Shown piece by piece: positions 45,841-55,554 of a stretch of DNA of 64,000 nt (within the stretch, counting starts at the first letter, position 1; every line of letters starts with the position of its first letter). Position numbers and translations under genes: made by a program. This DNA comes from Curvibacter gracilis ATCC BAA-807 (GTDB lineage: Bacteria > Pseudomonadota > Gammaproteobacteria > Burkholderiales > Burkholderiaceae_C): the NCBI RefSeq assembly GCF_000518645.1, contig NZ_JADZ01000017.1, forward strand, positions 97,907-161,906. Direction: 5' to 3'. The notes under the pieces were generated by a model. That model saw nothing but the letters and a program-made list of their open reading frames with translations, searched no databases and was not told the DNA's origin.

Positions 45841-47037
45841 GTGAAATTTCCAAGCAACACCCTCCTTCCAGGCGCGCGGGTTCTGTCGCGCCGCCAGTGG
45901 CTGAAGTGGGGGGCCGCGCCCCTGCTGGCCAGCGCCCTGCCCGGCTGCACCCCGCTGGGCCTGCGCCCCGGCAACGCGGGCCTGCGCCCCCGGTTGCGCC
46001 TGCTGGGCGAAGAGCGCCTGCCCTACCACCCCAAGTACCAAGACACCACGGTGGGCGGCCTGTCCGGCCTCGACCACGACCCGGTCAGCGGCCGCTGGTT
46101 TGCCCTGAGCGACGACCGCTCCGACCGCAACCCGGCGCGTTTCTACACCCTGGCCATGAAGGTGTCTGAAGCCGGCATCACCGGCCTGTCCGTGCAGAAC
46201 GTGACCCTGCTGCGCGACGCCCAGGGCCGGCCCTACCCCAACCGCAAACAGGCGGACGCCAGCCGGCCCGACATCCCCGATCCCGAGTCGATCCGCTTCC
46301 GGCCCGAGACCGGCACCCTGCTCTGGACCAGCGAGGGCGATGTGAACCGTGGCCTGCCCCCCGCACTGCGTGAAATGTCGCTGGACGGGCGCCTGCTGCG
46401 CGAGTTCACCCTGCCCGACGTTCTGAAGCTGGGGGCTGACGACGCCCACGGCCCACACAACAACCTCACGTTTGAAGGCCTGGCCCTGAGCCCCAGCGGT
46501 CGCCACGCCTGGGTCTCGATGGAGGCGCCACTGGCCCAGGACGGCCCGCTGCCCACCGCCGGCCAGCGCGGCGGACCCTGCCGCCTGACGCGCTTTGACC
46601 TGAGCACCGGCCAGGCCGACCGACAGATCGCCTACCAGCCCGACGCCGTGCCCCGCAGCCCCTTGCCCCCGGGCGCGCCGGCCGACAACGGCATCAGCGA
46701 GATCCTGATGGCCGACGAGCACCACCTGCTGCTGCTTGAGCGGGCCTACATGACCGGCGTGGGGGTGTCGCTGGCGCTCTACCGCATCGACACCCGCCAG
46801 GCCCCCGACACCCTGCACCAGCCCACCCTGGCCGCGGGTACCCCGGTGGCGCCCAAGACCTTGGTGGCCGACTTTGCCAGTCTGGGGATCAGCCGCCTGG
46901 ACAACAGCGAATGCCTGTGCTGGGGGCCCACCCTGAGCAACGGGCGGCGCAGCCTGGTGGTGCTGAGCGACGACAATTTCAGCCCGATCCAGATCACTCA
47001 ATTTCTAGCCTTCGAATACCAGGACGAATCCCAATGA
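45841..47037 (+). CDS. Exported esterase-like/phytase-like protein (PF13449 family)
   Basis: 398 residues from a GTG start. The N terminus SRRQWLKWGAAPLLASALPGC has a twin-arginine-like pair followed by a lipobox-like LPGC, so it may be a Tat-exported lipoprotein. The mature part is the esterase-like-of-phytase beta-propeller family: GGLSGLDHDPVSGRWFALSD, IPDPESIRF, NLTFEGLALSPSG and DNSECLCWGP. Members are predicted phosphatase or esterase-like enzymes without firm substrates. Its stop overlaps the proC start (ATGA). It starts 61 bases after glpK. Confidence 0.82.
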   Translation: MKFPSNTLLPGARVLSRRQWLKWGAAPLLASALPGCTPLGLRPGNAGLRPRLRLLGEERLPYHPKYQDTTVGGLSGLDHDPVSGRWFALSDDRSDRNPARFYTLAMKVSEAGITGLSVQNVTLLRDAQGRPYPNRKQADASRPDIPDPESIRFRPETGTLLWTSEGDVNRGLPPALREMSLDGRLLREFTLPDVLKLGADDAHGPHNNLTFEGLALSPSGRHAWVSMEAPLAQDGPLPTAGQRGGPCRLTRFDLSTGQADRQIAYQPDAVPRSPLPPGAPADNGISEILMADEHHLLLLERAYMTGVGVSLALYRIDTRQAPDTLHQPTLAAGTPVAPKTLVADFASLGISRLDNSECLCWGPTLSNGRRSLVVLSDDNFSPIQITQFLAFEYQDESQ

Positions 47038-47849
47038 CCTCCCAAATCGCATTCATCGGTGGCGGCAACATGGCCAGCGCCATCATCGGCGGCCTGCTCA
47101 AACAGGGGCGCCAGCCCTCCGACATCCTGGTGGTCGAGCCCTTTGCCGAAGCGCGCGAGCGCCTGGCCCGTGATCTCGGCATCCAGGCCTTGGAGGCGGC
47201 CGATGCCCGCCTGGCCAGCGCCGCCCTGGTGGTCTGGGCCGTCAAGCCGCAGACCTTCCGCGAGGCCGCCACGGCGGTGCAGGCCCACACCCTGCAGGCC
47301 CTGCACCTGAGCGTGGCCGCCGGCATCCGCAGTGACAGCATTGCCCAATGGACCGGCACCGAGCGCGTGGTGCGTTGCATGCCCAACACGCCCGCCTTGG
47401 TGGGCAAGGGCATGACCGGGTTGTTCGCCCGCGCCGCCGTCACCGCAGCCGACCGCAGCCTGGTCGAGCAGGTGATCCAGACCACCGGCGACTCGCTGTG
47501 GGTGAGCGAAGAAAGCCACCTCGACGCCGTCACCGCCCTCTCGGGCTCGGGGCCGGCCTATGTGTTCTATTTCATCGAGGCCATGGCCGCCGCCGGTGCC
47601 CAGATGGGGCTGACCGAGGCCCAGGCCCTGAAGCTGTCGATCGGCACCTTCGTGGGCGCGGCCGAGCTGGCCCGGGCCTCCACCGAGCCGCCCGAGGTGC
47701 TGCGCCAGCGTGTCACCTCCAAGGGCGGCACCACCTATGCCGCCTTGTGCTCCCTGGAAGAAAGCCAGGTCAAGGCCCATTTCATGCAAGCCATGGAAAA
47801 GGCCCGCGCCCGCGCCCAGGAGCTGGGTGACGAATTCGGCGCCGCCTGA
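47034..47849 (+). CDS. proC: Pyrroline-5-carboxylate reductase
   Basis: 271 residues. It makes proline from pyrroline-5-carboxylate using NAD(P)H. The Rossmann motif is IAFIGGGNMASAIIGGLL, and the C-terminal signature VTSKGGTTYAAL closes the active site; CMPNTPALVGKGMTGL is also conserved. ATG overlaps the upstream stop by four bases, so translation is coupled to the phytase-like gene, an unexpected partner. No terminator is visible directly after. Confidence 0.95.
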   Translation: MTSQIAFIGGGNMASAIIGGLLKQGRQPSDILVVEPFAEARERLARDLGIQALEAADARLASAALVVWAVKPQTFREAATAVQAHTLQALHLSVAAGIRSDSIAQWTGTERVVRCMPNTPALVGKGMTGLFARAAVTAADRSLVEQVIQTTGDSLWVSEESHLDAVTALSGSGPAYVFYFIEAMAAAGAQMGLTEAQALKLSIGTFVGAAELARASTEPPEVLRQRVTSKGGTTYAALCSLEESQVKAHFMQAMEKARARAQELGDEFGAA

Positions 47850-47953
47850 AACCGGGCAGCAGGCCAACTTCAGCGAAAATACGCCCGTCAAGGCGCCAGC
47901 AGCCATCCGGCACGGTGCCGTGGCGGCCAAACCTCAACCAACCAAGACACAAC

Positions 47954-48163
47954 ATGAAAAAACTGCTTACTGCGATTCTCTCGGCCGCCCTGGTGGTCAT
48001 GCCCCTGGCCCTGACCAGCACCGAAGCCGCCGCCAAGACGCCGCACAGCGTCAAGGCCTCGGGCAAACACGCCAAGAAGGCCGGCAAACACGGCAAAAAG
48101 GCCAAGGGCAAACATGCCAAGCACGGCAAGAGCGCACACAAGGCCAAGGCCCACACGTTCTGA
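47954..48163 (+). CDS. Small secreted His/Lys-rich protein
   Basis: 69 residues. A clear signal peptide (MKKLLTAILSAALVVMPLAL, cleavage near residue 27) is followed by a 42-residue tail with about 14 Lys and 7 His and almost no hydrophobic residues (KHAKKAGKHGKKAKGKHAKH). Similar short tails are seen in acid-shock-like (Asr) and metal-binding periplasmic peptides. Function is unknown; metal chelation or envelope charge effects are possible. It is followed by a strong terminator, so it is probably a separate short transcript. Confidence 0.75.
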   Translation: MKKLLTAILSAALVVMPLALTSTEAAAKTPHSVKASGKHAKKAGKHGKKAKGKHAKHGKSAHKAKAHTF

Positions 48164-48191
48164 GCACCGCCCACGCGCGCCTCAGTGATCA

Positions 48192-48214
48192 GGCCCGCCG
48201 CGTGCGGGCCTTTT
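48192..48214 (+). terminator. Intrinsic terminator after the small His/Lys-rich gene
   Basis: Stem GGCCCGC / GCGGGCC with a CGCGT loop, followed by TTTT, 28 bases after the stop codon. Confidence 0.85.
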
Positions 48215-48241
48215 CATTCAGGCCCGAATTCTGGCCCGACC

Positions 48242-49135
48242 TCAGGCCAGCCAGCTGGCCAGCAGCAAGCTGGCGAACAAGGTGGCACCCAGCCAGTGGT
48301 TGGCTCGGAAGGCCTTGAAGCAGCCGTCCCGGCTGCGGTTGCGGATCAGGCCCACATGCCAGCCGACCTGGGCCAGGGCCAGCAGCAGCCCCCCACCCAG
48401 GAAGACGGCCGGCACGCGCTCCCGCAGCACCAACCCCCAGATCAGCAGGCTCAGCCCATAAAAGGCGGTGACGGCGGCCACATCCCAGCGGCCCAGGGTG
48501 ATGGCCGAGGTCTTCATGCCGATCTTCAGGTCATCGTCGCGGTCCACCATGGCGTATTCGGTGTCATAGGCCAACACCCACAGCAGATTGCTCAGCACCA
48601 GCCAGCCCACCAGCGGCGACAGGGGTACGCCCTGCGCCGTGAAGGCCATCGGAATGCCAAAGCTGAAGGCCACGCCCAGCACGGCCTGCGGCATGGATAC
48701 CAGGCGCTTGGCAAACGGGTAGAACAGGGTCACCGCCAAGGCGCCAAAGGACCACAGAATGGTCGGCCCGTTGGTGGTCAGCACCAGGCCAAAGGCCAGC
48801 AAGGCCAGCACGCCCCCGACCGCCAGGGCCTCGCGCACCGAGACGGCGCCTGAGGTGACCGGCCGGTTGGCCGTGCGCTTCACATGGCGGTCAAAGCCGC
48901 GGTCGGCCACATCGTTCACGCAGCAACCGGCACTGCGCATCAGGATGGTGCCCAGCGTGAACACCAGCAGCAGATGCCAGCCCGGGAAGCCGCCCTTGGC
49001 CACCCACAGTGCACTCAGCGTGGGCCACAACAGCAGCAGCCAGCCGGCAGGCCGGTCCCAGCGGATCAGGCTGAGGTAAAGCGCCAGACGGCTCGGAGAC
49101 GGTGTGGCAGAGGAAGGGCTGGAGGAGGCGGTCAT
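48242..49135 (-). CDS. ubiA: 4-hydroxybenzoate octaprenyltransferase
   Basis: 297 residues, about eight to nine membrane helices. It attaches the polyprenyl chain to 4-hydroxybenzoate in ubiquinone synthesis. The two Asp-rich motifs are NDVADRGFD (74-82) and [12 protein letters not shown] (191-202). ATG near TCATCGC region gives a Ser/Pro-rich leader typical of the group. It is the last gene on this strand after dps. Confidence 0.95.
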   Translation of the reverse strand: MTASSSPSSATPSPSRLALYLSLIRWDRPAGWLLLLWPTLSALWVAKGGFPGWHLLLVFTLGTILMRSAGCCVNDVADRGFDRHVKRTANRPVTSGAVSVREALAVGGVLALLAFGLVLTTNGPTILWSFGALAVTLFYPFAKRLVSMPQAVLGVAFSFGIPMAFTAQGVPLSPLVGWLVLSNLLWVLAYDTEYAMVDRDDDLKIGMKTSAITLGRWDVAAVTAFYGLSLLIWGLVLRERVPAVFLGGGLLLALAQVGWHVGLIRNRSRDGCFKAFRANHWLGATLFASLLLASWLA

Positions 49136-49227
49136 CGCAGGCGGGCTCGGTCAAAGAAGGGCGGTAGCAATTTTCGCAGCAAGCCGCCCCGGCCCGAAGG
49201 CACCCGGGACCGTTCAGAACCGCGAAA

Positions 49228-49737
49228 TCACTCTTCGAGCAGCGAACGCAGCATCCAGGCGGTCTGCTCATGCACCGTCAGGCGCTGGGTCAGCAGGTCG
49301 GCCGTGGGTTCGTCACTGGCCTTGTCGGCCAGCGGGAACAACTCGCGCGCCGTGCGTGCCACCGCCTCGTGGCCGGTGACCAGGATGCGCACCATCTCCA
49401 GCGCCTTGGGCGGGGTGCCGGGGGCGTCGGGCACGGTGGCCAGCTTGCCGAAGTCGGCGTACGAGCCCGGCGCCACATGGCCCAGCGAGCGGATGCGCTC
49501 GGCAATCGGGTCGACCGCGTTCCACAGTTCGGTGTACTGCACCATGAACATGGTGTGCAGGGTGTTGAACATCGGCCCGGTCACGTTCCAGTGGAAGTTG
49601 TGCGTGGTCAGGTACAGGGTGTAGGTGTCGGCCAGCAGGCGCGACAGGCCCTTGGCGATGGCTGCACGGTCCTTGTCACTGATACCGATGTTGATCGCGG
49701 GCGCCGTCTTGGAGGTGCTGCGGGGGGCTTTGGCCAT
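49228..49737 (-). CDS. dps: Dps family ferritin-like DNA-protection protein
   Basis: 169 residues. The inter-subunit ferroxidase ligands are at the expected spacing: His49 and His61 ([14 protein letters not shown]) and Asp76 and Glu80 (DPIAER). The protein forms a 12-mer that uses hydrogen peroxide to store iron and shields DNA. It lies 145 bases downstream of oxyR on the same strand; in Burkholderia the oxyR-dpsA pair is OxyR-controlled. The N terminus is Lys/Ser/Thr-rich, as in DNA-binding Dps forms. Confidence 0.93.
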   Translation of the reverse strand: MAKAPRSTSKTAPAINIGISDKDRAAIAKGLSRLLADTYTLYLTTHNFHWNVTGPMFNTLHTMFMVQYTELWNAVDPIAERIRSLGHVAPGSYADFGKLATVPDAPGTPPKALEMVRILVTGHEAVARTARELFPLADKASDEPTADLLTQRLTVHEQTAWMLRSLLEE

Positions 49738-49882
49738 GGGGTCACTCCTTCAGTGTTGAAAAACAAACCATCCACAAGGACTTGAGTCGCCACGATCACG
49801 GGCAGACCGCAAGCCATTTGTAATCAGAAGATTCAATGTAACGCCGCCAAACGGTCTTTCACGTAGGACGAACGCCCGAGCA

Positions 49883-50839
49883 TCAAGACAGACGTTTGAC
49901 ACCGGGCAACTCGCAGGCATAGATCGAGTTGCGCAGGGAGGCAATCGCCTCGTAACGGGTGAAGCTGCGGCGCCAGGCCAGCACCACGCGGCGGTAAGGC
50001 ACATCCCCCTCGAAGGGCAGGTACACCACATGGGCCTCGTCGTCGCTCTTGCGGCGGCGCGTGCGCGGGGCCAGGGCATCCTTGGGCACGCTCAGGCGGG
50101 GCACCAGGGTCACGCCCATGCCGGCGGCCACCATGTGCTTGATGGTCTCCAACGACGAGCCCTCGAAGCTTTTGCGGATGCCCTCGGCATTGCTCGAAAA
50201 ACGGGCGAACTCCGGGCACACCTCCAGCACGTGGTCGCGAAAGCAATGGCCGTTGCCCAGCAGCAGCATGGTCTCGCTCTTCATCTCTTCGGCCGTGATG
50301 CTCTTGCGCGCGGCCAGTGGGTGGGTGCTGGGCACGGCGGCCATGAAGGGCTCGTCGTACAGCGGCGCCAGCGCCAGCCCGGTGTCGGGGAAGGGTTCGG
50401 CCATGATGGCGCAGTCGATCTCGCCGGTGCGCAGCATCTCCAGCAGCTTGACGGTGAAGTTCTCCTGCAGCATCAGCGGCATCTGCGGCGTGCGCGAGAT
50501 GGCCTGGCGCACCAGATCGGGCAGCAGGTAAGGGCCGATGGTGTAGATCACCCCCAGCTTCAAGGCGCCGGCCAACGGGTCTTTGCCGCGCTTGGCAATC
50601 TCCTTGATGGCGGCGGCCTGCTCCAGCACGCTTTGCGCCTGGCGCACGATCTCCTCGCCCAGCGGGGTGACGCTGACCTCGTTGGCGCTGCGCTCGAACA
50701 GCTTCACCTCCAGCTCGTCTTCGAGCTTGCGGATCGCCACCGACAAGGTCGGCTGCGAGACAAAGCAGGCCTCGGCGGCTTTGCCAAAGTGCTTTTCGCG
50801 CGCCACGGCCACGATGTATTTGAGTTCGGTCAGGGTCAT
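49883..50839 (-). CDS. oxyR: Hydrogen-peroxide sensor OxyR (LysR family)
   Basis: 318 residues. Winged helix-turn-helix at 1-60 (HFGKAAEACFVSQPTLSVAI). The redox pair is exactly Cys199 and Cys208 in GHCFRDHVLEVC, as in Escherichia coli OxyR; oxidation to a disulfide activates it. It is 45 bases downstream of recG on the same strand, and upstream of dps, so it belongs to a recG-oxyR-dps-ubiA block known in this bacterial group. Confidence 0.96.
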   Translation of the reverse strand: MTLTELKYIVAVAREKHFGKAAEACFVSQPTLSVAIRKLEDELEVKLFERSANEVSVTPLGEEIVRQAQSVLEQAAAIKEIAKRGKDPLAGALKLGVIYTIGPYLLPDLVRQAISRTPQMPLMLQENFTVKLLEMLRTGEIDCAIMAEPFPDTGLALAPLYDEPFMAAVPSTHPLAARKSITAEEMKSETMLLLGNGHCFRDHVLEVCPEFARFSSNAEGIRKSFEGSSLETIKHMVAAGMGVTLVPRLSVPKDALAPRTRRRKSDDEAHVVYLPFEGDVPYRRVVLAWRRSFTRYEAIASLRNSIYACELPGVKRLS

Positions 50840-50884
50840 GAAGGTCTTCGCTGCATGCCGGGCTCGAAGGGGCCCGGCCGGTCC

Positions 50885-53029
50885 TCAGGCTTTGAGGAAT
50901 TCCGATTTTCCTCCCAACCAGCGGTTCACGTGCGTCTGGGCCTTTTCGGGGTAGCGGTCCAGCATCTGGGGCGCGGCCTCGCGGGCCCAATCCAGCAGCA
51001 CGGTGTCGGTGGCCAGATCGGCAAAACGCAGCAGCGGCGCGCCCGACTGGCGCGCGCCCAGGAACTCGCCGGGCCCGCGGATCTCCAGATCCCGCCGGGC
51101 GATCTCGAAGCCGTCGGCGGTCTCGGCCATGGCGCGCAGGCGCTCACGGGCCGTCTCGCCCAGACGCCCACTCTCGTTGGTGGCGTACAGCAGCACGCAG
51201 GCCGAGGCCGCCGCGCCCCGCCCCACCCGGCCGCGCAACTGGTGCAGCTGGCTCAGGCCGAAGCGCTCGGCGTGCTCGATCACCATCAACGAGGCATTGG
51301 GCACATCCACCCCCACCTCGATCACCGTGGTGCTGACCAGCACGCCCATCTGGCCGCTGGTGAAGAGCTCCATCACCGCCTTTTTCTCGGCCGTGGGCAT
51401 GCGCGAATGCAGCAGCCCCACCATCACGCCGGGCAGGGCGTCACTGAGGTCGGCGTGGGTGGCCGTGGCGTTGCTGAGGTCCAGCGCCTCGCTCTCTTCG
51501 ATCAACGGGCAGACCCAATAGACCTGACGCCCTTGAGCGATTTGGTCGGCAATGCGCGCCACCACCTCGTCGCGCCGGCTGTCGGACACCAGCTTGGTCA
51601 CGATGGGCGTGCGGCCGGGCGGCAGCTCGTCGATGGTGGACACATCCAGATCGGCGTAATAGCTCATGGCCAGGGTGCGCGGGATGGGCGTGGCGCTCAT
51701 CATCAGCAGGTGCGGCTCACGTCCACTGCCGTCATCGAGCTTGCTGCGCAAGGCCAGGCGCTGGGCCACGCCGAAGCGGTGCTGCTCATCGATCAGGGCC
51801 AGGGCCAGGTTCTTGAACTTGACCTGGTCCTGGATCACCGCATGCGTGCCCACCACCAGCGCCGCCTCGCCGCTCTCCACCAGGGCCAGGGCAGCGCCCC
51901 GCTCCTTTTTCTTCTGGGCACCGGCCAGCCAGGCCACTTTTTTGCCCAAGGGCTCCAGCAAGGGCTCCAGCCAGCCGACCAGCTTGCCGAAGTGCTGTTC
52001 AGCCAGGATTTCGGTCGGGGCCATCAGGGCGCACTGCCAGCCCGCATCGATGCAGATCGCCGCCGCCAGCGCCGCCACCACGGTCTTGCCCGAGCCCACA
52101 TCGCCCTGCAGCAGCCTGTGCATGGGCACGCCGCGCGCCAGATCGTGCGCAATCTCCTCGCACACCCGGCGCTGCGCCGCCGTCAGCGCAAAAGGCAACA
52201 CCGCCAGCAACTGCTCGTGCAGCGACAGCACGCCGCGCTGGTGCCGCGGCTGCAGGGCCGGGGCGCGCAGGCGCGCACGCTCGCGCTTGGATTCGAGCTG
52301 CGACAGCTGCTGTGCCAGCAGCTCTTCGGCCTTGAGGCGTTGCCAGGCCGGGTGGCTGTGGTCCTCCAGCGCCGCCAGCGACACATCGGGCGTGGGGTGG
52401 TGCAAAAAGGACAGGGCCGAACGCAGATCGGACAGGCGCAGAAAATCAATGCCCTGCAAGACCTCGGGCGGGATGGTCTCGCTGAGGTCGGCGCGCATCA
52501 GGCCCGACTGCACGGCCCGGCGCAGGTAGGGCTGCGGCAACTGGGCCACGGTGGGGTAGATCGGCGTCAGCGCCGTGGGCAGCTCGCCGCCGGCCAGGCG
52601 GAAGGCCGGGTGCAGCATCTGCCGCCCCCAGAACCCACCCTTGATCTCACCCCGCACCCGCAGCAGCGCGCCCACCGCCAGCGTCTTCTGGTGCGAGGGG
52701 TAGAAGCTGAAAAAGCGCAGCTCGCAGCTGCCGCTCTCGTCCTCCACCGTCACCACCAGCTGGCGGCGCGGACGCAGGGTGATCTCGCTCTTCACCACCG
52801 TGGCCTCGATCTGCACGGTGTCGCCATCGCGGGCGTTGCGCAGCAAGGTGATGCGGGTCTCGTCCTCGTAGCGCAGCGGCAGGTGCAGGGCCAGGTCGAT
52901 GTCACGGCGCAGCCCCATCTTGAGCATGGCTTTTTGCGGCGGCGAGAGTTCGCGCCCGGCAAGAGCAGCCATGTCTGGCTTGGCAGACTTGGGCGGAGAG
53001 GGCGGTGTGGCGGGGGGCTTGGGGGCCAT
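50885..53029 (-). CDS. recG: ATP-dependent DNA helicase RecG
   Basis: 714 residues. An N-terminal wedge (OB-fold) domain is followed by superfamily 2 helicase motifs: Walker A LQGDVGSGKTVVAALA, the DEQH box (IDEQHRFGVAQR), SATPIPRTLAM and the C-terminal QLRGRVGRGAAAS motif VI. It reverses stalled replication forks. First gene of the minus-strand recG-oxyR block and divergent from vapBC. Confidence 0.97.
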   Translation of the reverse strand: MAPKPPATPPSPPKSAKPDMAALAGRELSPPQKAMLKMGLRRDIDLALHLPLRYEDETRITLLRNARDGDTVQIEATVVKSEITLRPRRQLVVTVEDESGSCELRFFSFYPSHQKTLAVGALLRVRGEIKGGFWGRQMLHPAFRLAGGELPTALTPIYPTVAQLPQPYLRRAVQSGLMRADLSETIPPEVLQGIDFLRLSDLRSALSFLHHPTPDVSLAALEDHSHPAWQRLKAEELLAQQLSQLESKRERARLRAPALQPRHQRGVLSLHEQLLAVLPFALTAAQRRVCEEIAHDLARGVPMHRLLQGDVGSGKTVVAALAAAICIDAGWQCALMAPTEILAEQHFGKLVGWLEPLLEPLGKKVAWLAGAQKKKERGAALALVESGEAALVVGTHAVIQDQVKFKNLALALIDEQHRFGVAQRLALRSKLDDGSGREPHLLMMSATPIPRTLAMSYYADLDVSTIDELPPGRTPIVTKLVSDSRRDEVVARIADQIAQGRQVYWVCPLIEESEALDLSNATATHADLSDALPGVMVGLLHSRMPTAEKKAVMELFTSGQMGVLVSTTVIEVGVDVPNASLMVIEHAERFGLSQLHQLRGRVGRGAAASACVLLYATNESGRLGETARERLRAMAETADGFEIARRDLEIRGPGEFLGARQSGAPLLRFADLATDTVLLDWAREAAPQMLDRYPEKAQTHVNRWLGGKSEFLKA

Positions 53030-53144
53030 GACTGTATTTTTACCCAGTCTTTCAAAGGCCAGGCGCTGCGCACTTCAAAAATGCTGGCCTTTGCACTGCG
53101 CCGAGACGGTGAATGCCCCCTCAATACCCTCAACAAGCCCTCGT

Positions 53145-53172
53145 GATGCTTAATATGATGCAATTCAGCATC
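53145..53172. promoter_or_regulatory. Probable VapB operator with inverted repeat around a -10 box
   Basis: Half-sites GATGCT (53145-53150) and AGCATC (53167-53172) flank a TAATAT -10-like box at 53151-53156, 19 bases ahead of the antitoxin gene. Toxin-antitoxin operons are usually autorepressed at such sites. Confidence 0.55.
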
Positions 53173-53190
53173 CAAATTGGTGAGACCCTC

Positions 53191-53397
53191 ATGCGAACCA
53201 CGGTGACCATCGACGATGCCCTGTACGAACAAGCGCTTGAAATGGCCGATCCCGGCATGGACAAATCGGATTTGTTCCGTGAGGCGATCAAGGCCTTTGT
53301 GCGGCTGCAGGCCGGCAAGCGCCTGGCCGCCCTGGGAGGCAGCCAACCCGAGGCAGCAGACATCCCCAGGCAGCGCGAAGCCCCTGGCACGCCATGA
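53191..53397 (+). CDS. vapB: VapB-type antitoxin
   Basis: 68 residues with the ribbon-helix-helix opening [20 protein letters not shown] and a [20 protein letters not shown] helix; the tail is Pro/Glu-rich, as expected for the part that wraps round the toxin. The ATG at 53191 matches the family N terminus; a longer opening through the operator is not credible. Its stop overlaps the vapC start (ATGA). Confidence 0.88.
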   Translation: MRTTVTIDDALYEQALEMADPGMDKSDLFREAIKAFVRLQAGKRLAALGGSQPEAADIPRQREAPGTP

Positions 53398-53774
53398 CGG
53401 TGCTGGTCGACACCTCGGTGTGGGTGGCCCACTTCCGACAGCGCAATGAGACGCTGGTGCAGCTGCTTCTGACGGATCAGGCGCTGACCCACCCGCTGGT
53501 GCTCGGTGAACTGGCCTGCGGCACGCCGCCCGAACCCCGCGGTCGCACCCTGGGCGACATCGGCCTGCTGCGCGCGGCCCAGCAAGCCAGCCTGCAAGAG
53601 GTGATGGCCTTCATTGAACGGGAACATTTGCATGGCTTGGGCTGCGGCATCGTCGACCTGCTGCTGTTGACCTCCACCCTGCTGACTCCGGGCGCCACGC
53701 TCTGGACCCTGGACCAGCGCCTGGACAGGCTGTGTCGGCGTTTTCAGGTGAGCCACGCGGCCAAACTGCATTAA
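53394..53774 (+). CDS. vapC: VapC-type PIN-domain toxin
   Basis: 126 residues with all four acidic residues of the PIN ribonuclease site: Asp6 (VLVDTSVW), Glu39 (VLGELACG), Asp88 (CGIVDLLLL) and Asp107 (WTLDQRLD). VapC toxins cut specific tRNA or rRNA sites. The active site looks intact. It is translated by overlap with the antitoxin. It sits between the recG and queA genes, probably as an acquired pair. Confidence 0.92.
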   Translation: MTVLVDTSVWVAHFRQRNETLVQLLLTDQALTHPLVLGELACGTPPEPRGRTLGDIGLLRAAQQASLQEVMAFIEREHLHGLGCGIVDLLLLTSTLLTPGATLWTLDQRLDRLCRRFQVSHAAKLH

Positions 53775-53832
53775 GCTGCGCGCCTGATCTTTCACAACCC
53801 CTTGGCACGGGCCTGTCAGGCCCTCAAGCACC

Positions 53833-54897
53833 ATGACGCTTCACCCCGCTTCCCGTCCGTTCACCCTGGCCGATTTCGACTTCGAACTGCCGCCTGAACT
53901 GATCGCCCAACACCCCGCTGCCGAGCGCAGCGCCTCGCGCCTGCTCGACGGCACCGGCCCGGCCCCCATCGACCGCATCTTCAAAGAGCTGCCCGGCCTG
54001 CTGCGCGCCGGCGACCTGCTGGTGTTCAACGACACCCAGGTGATCAAGGCGCGCCTGTTCGGCGAGAAGTCCACCGGCGGCAAGGTCGAACTGCTGGTCG
54101 AGCGCGTGCTGCAGGACCACGAGGTGGTGGCCCACATGAAGGTGAGCAAGAAGCCGCCGGTGGGCAGCACGCTGGAGATGGTGGGCGGCTTCAGCGCCAC
54201 CCTGCTGGGCCGCTGGCCTGACGAGGACGGCGCGCTGTTCCGCTTCCGCTTCAGCGGCGAACCCCATGCCCTGATGGCCGCCCACGGCCACGTGCCCCTG
54301 CCCCCCTACATCGAACACGGCGACTCGGCCGAGGACGAGAAGCGCTACCAGACCGTGTTCGCCCGCCACCCCGGGGCCGTCGCCGCACCCACGGCCGCCC
54401 TGCACTTTGACGAGCCCCTGCTGGCCGAACTGGCCGCGCGCGGCATCGAGCGCGCCAGCGTCACCCTGCACGTGGGGGCCGGCACCTTCCAGCCCGTCAA
54501 GACCGAGAACCTGGCCGAGCACAAGATGCACCGCGAGTGGTACCAGGTGCCGCTGGACACCCTGGCCGCCCTGGAGCGCTGCCGCCAGCGCGGCGGCCGC
54601 GTGGTGGCTGTGGGCACCACCACCGTGCGCACCCTGGAATCGTGGGCCCAGTCGGGCCAGACCTCGGGCGACACGCAGATCTTCATCACGCCCGGCTTCA
54701 GCTTCAAGGTGGTCGACGTGCTGATCACCAACTTCCACCTGCCCAAGAGCACGCTGATGATGCTGGTCAGCGCCCTGGCCGGCTACGAGCCCATCATGGC
54801 CCTGTACCGCCACGCCATCGCCCAGCAGTACCGCTTCTTCAGCTATGGGGATGCGATGCTGCTGGAGCGCCGACCCAGTGGCTCACCAGCGACCTGA
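53833..54897 (+). CDS. queA: S-adenosylmethionine:tRNA ribosyltransferase-isomerase
   Basis: 354 residues. It transfers the ribosyl part of SAM to 7-aminomethyl-7-deazaguanine in tRNA, making epoxyqueuosine. Signatures are [47 protein letters not shown] and [20 protein letters not shown]. It is 58 bases after vapC. Its stop abuts the convergent lipoprotein stop with no spacer. The other queuosine gene here, tgt, lies 2.2 kb downstream on the same strand. Confidence 0.97.
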   Translation: MTLHPASRPFTLADFDFELPPELIAQHPAAERSASRLLDGTGPAPIDRIFKELPGLLRAGDLLVFNDTQVIKARLFGEKSTGGKVELLVERVLQDHEVVAHMKVSKKPPVGSTLEMVGGFSATLLGRWPDEDGALFRFRFSGEPHALMAAHGHVPLPPYIEHGDSAEDEKRYQTVFARHPGAVAAPTAALHFDEPLLAELAARGIERASVTLHVGAGTFQPVKTENLAEHKMHREWYQVPLDTLAALERCRQRGGRVVAVGTTTVRTLESWAQSGQTSGDTQIFITPGFSFKVVDVLITNFHLPKSTLMMLVSALAGYEPIMALYRHAIAQQYRFFSYGDAMLLERRPSGSPAT

Positions 54898-55536
54898 TCA
54901 AGAGGCACAGGCCGGGAAGCGCCGGGCCTGCTCCTCCTTGGGCAGCAGGGTGGCCAGATCCGCATCGCGCAGCACGGCGATGTAGTCGCCCTGGGCGTTG
55001 AAGCGCAGCAGGGTGCTCACCCGCAGGCTGCGCGAGGCCCCGGGGGGCTGACAGCCCTCAAAAGCCAGACCCAGGCCGAGCCGGCGCTTGCCCTCACTGC
55101 CTTTCCAGCCCAGGGCCCGGCTGCGCAAGGCCTGCAGGCGCGCCAGGCTGGCCGGTGCGATGCGCCAGACATGCAACTGCAGCCCCGGGCCGGCCTCCCC
55201 CGCCAGAGGGCTGAGTTCGGCCGCCCCCCTCATTTCTTCGAGCGGCAGTTTTTCCTCCAGCGTTTCCCAGGTCGTCTGCCCGTTCACGGGGGGCAGCTCA
55301 CGCGCCACCGTCACATCCAGGGTCATGGAGGACGGGTTCAGGCGCAGCGAGGCGGGGGCCACCAGGGCCGCACGCAAAGCGCCCGGGTCCAGGTCTTCCA
55401 GCTGCAGCGCCCGCAGCTTCCACAACGAAGCCAGGGGCACGCTGCCGCAGCCGGCAAGCGCCCCGACCAGCAAGGCAGCCAGGCAGGCCCGCCCAAGACG
55501 CAGAGGAAGACCCACAACAAGACGGACAAGAGACAT
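54898..55536 (-). CDS. Hypothetical lipoprotein
   Basis: 212 residues. The signal peptide ends in the lipobox ALAGC, so it is probably membrane-anchored. The mature part has mixed alpha/beta character with a repeated Leu/Ala/Pro-rich composition; I do not recognise the family, though it resembles uncharacterised Burkholderiales lipoproteins found beside queA. AAAGGTG precedes the ATG at 55536; an ATG 12 codons upstream is less likely. It shares an AT-rich intergenic region with the divergent DUF2975 gene. Confidence 0.7.
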   Translation of the reverse strand: MSLVRLVVGLPLRLGRACLAALLVGALAGCGSVPLASLWKLRALQLEDLDPGALRAALVAPASLRLNPSSMTLDVTVARELPPVNGQTTWETLEEKLPLEEMRGAAELSPLAGEAGPGLQLHVWRIAPASLARLQALRSRALGWKGSEGKRRLGLGLAFEGCQPPGASRSLRVSTLLRFNAQGDYIAVLRDADLATLLPKEEQARRFPACAS

Positions 55537-55554
55537 CAGGACACCTTTCTTTGT

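Noticed and set aside
50030..53146. Plus-strand frame of over 1000 codons opposite oxyR and recG
   Set aside because: It spans two well-supported genes and the gap between them and has low-complexity His/Gln/Gly composition.
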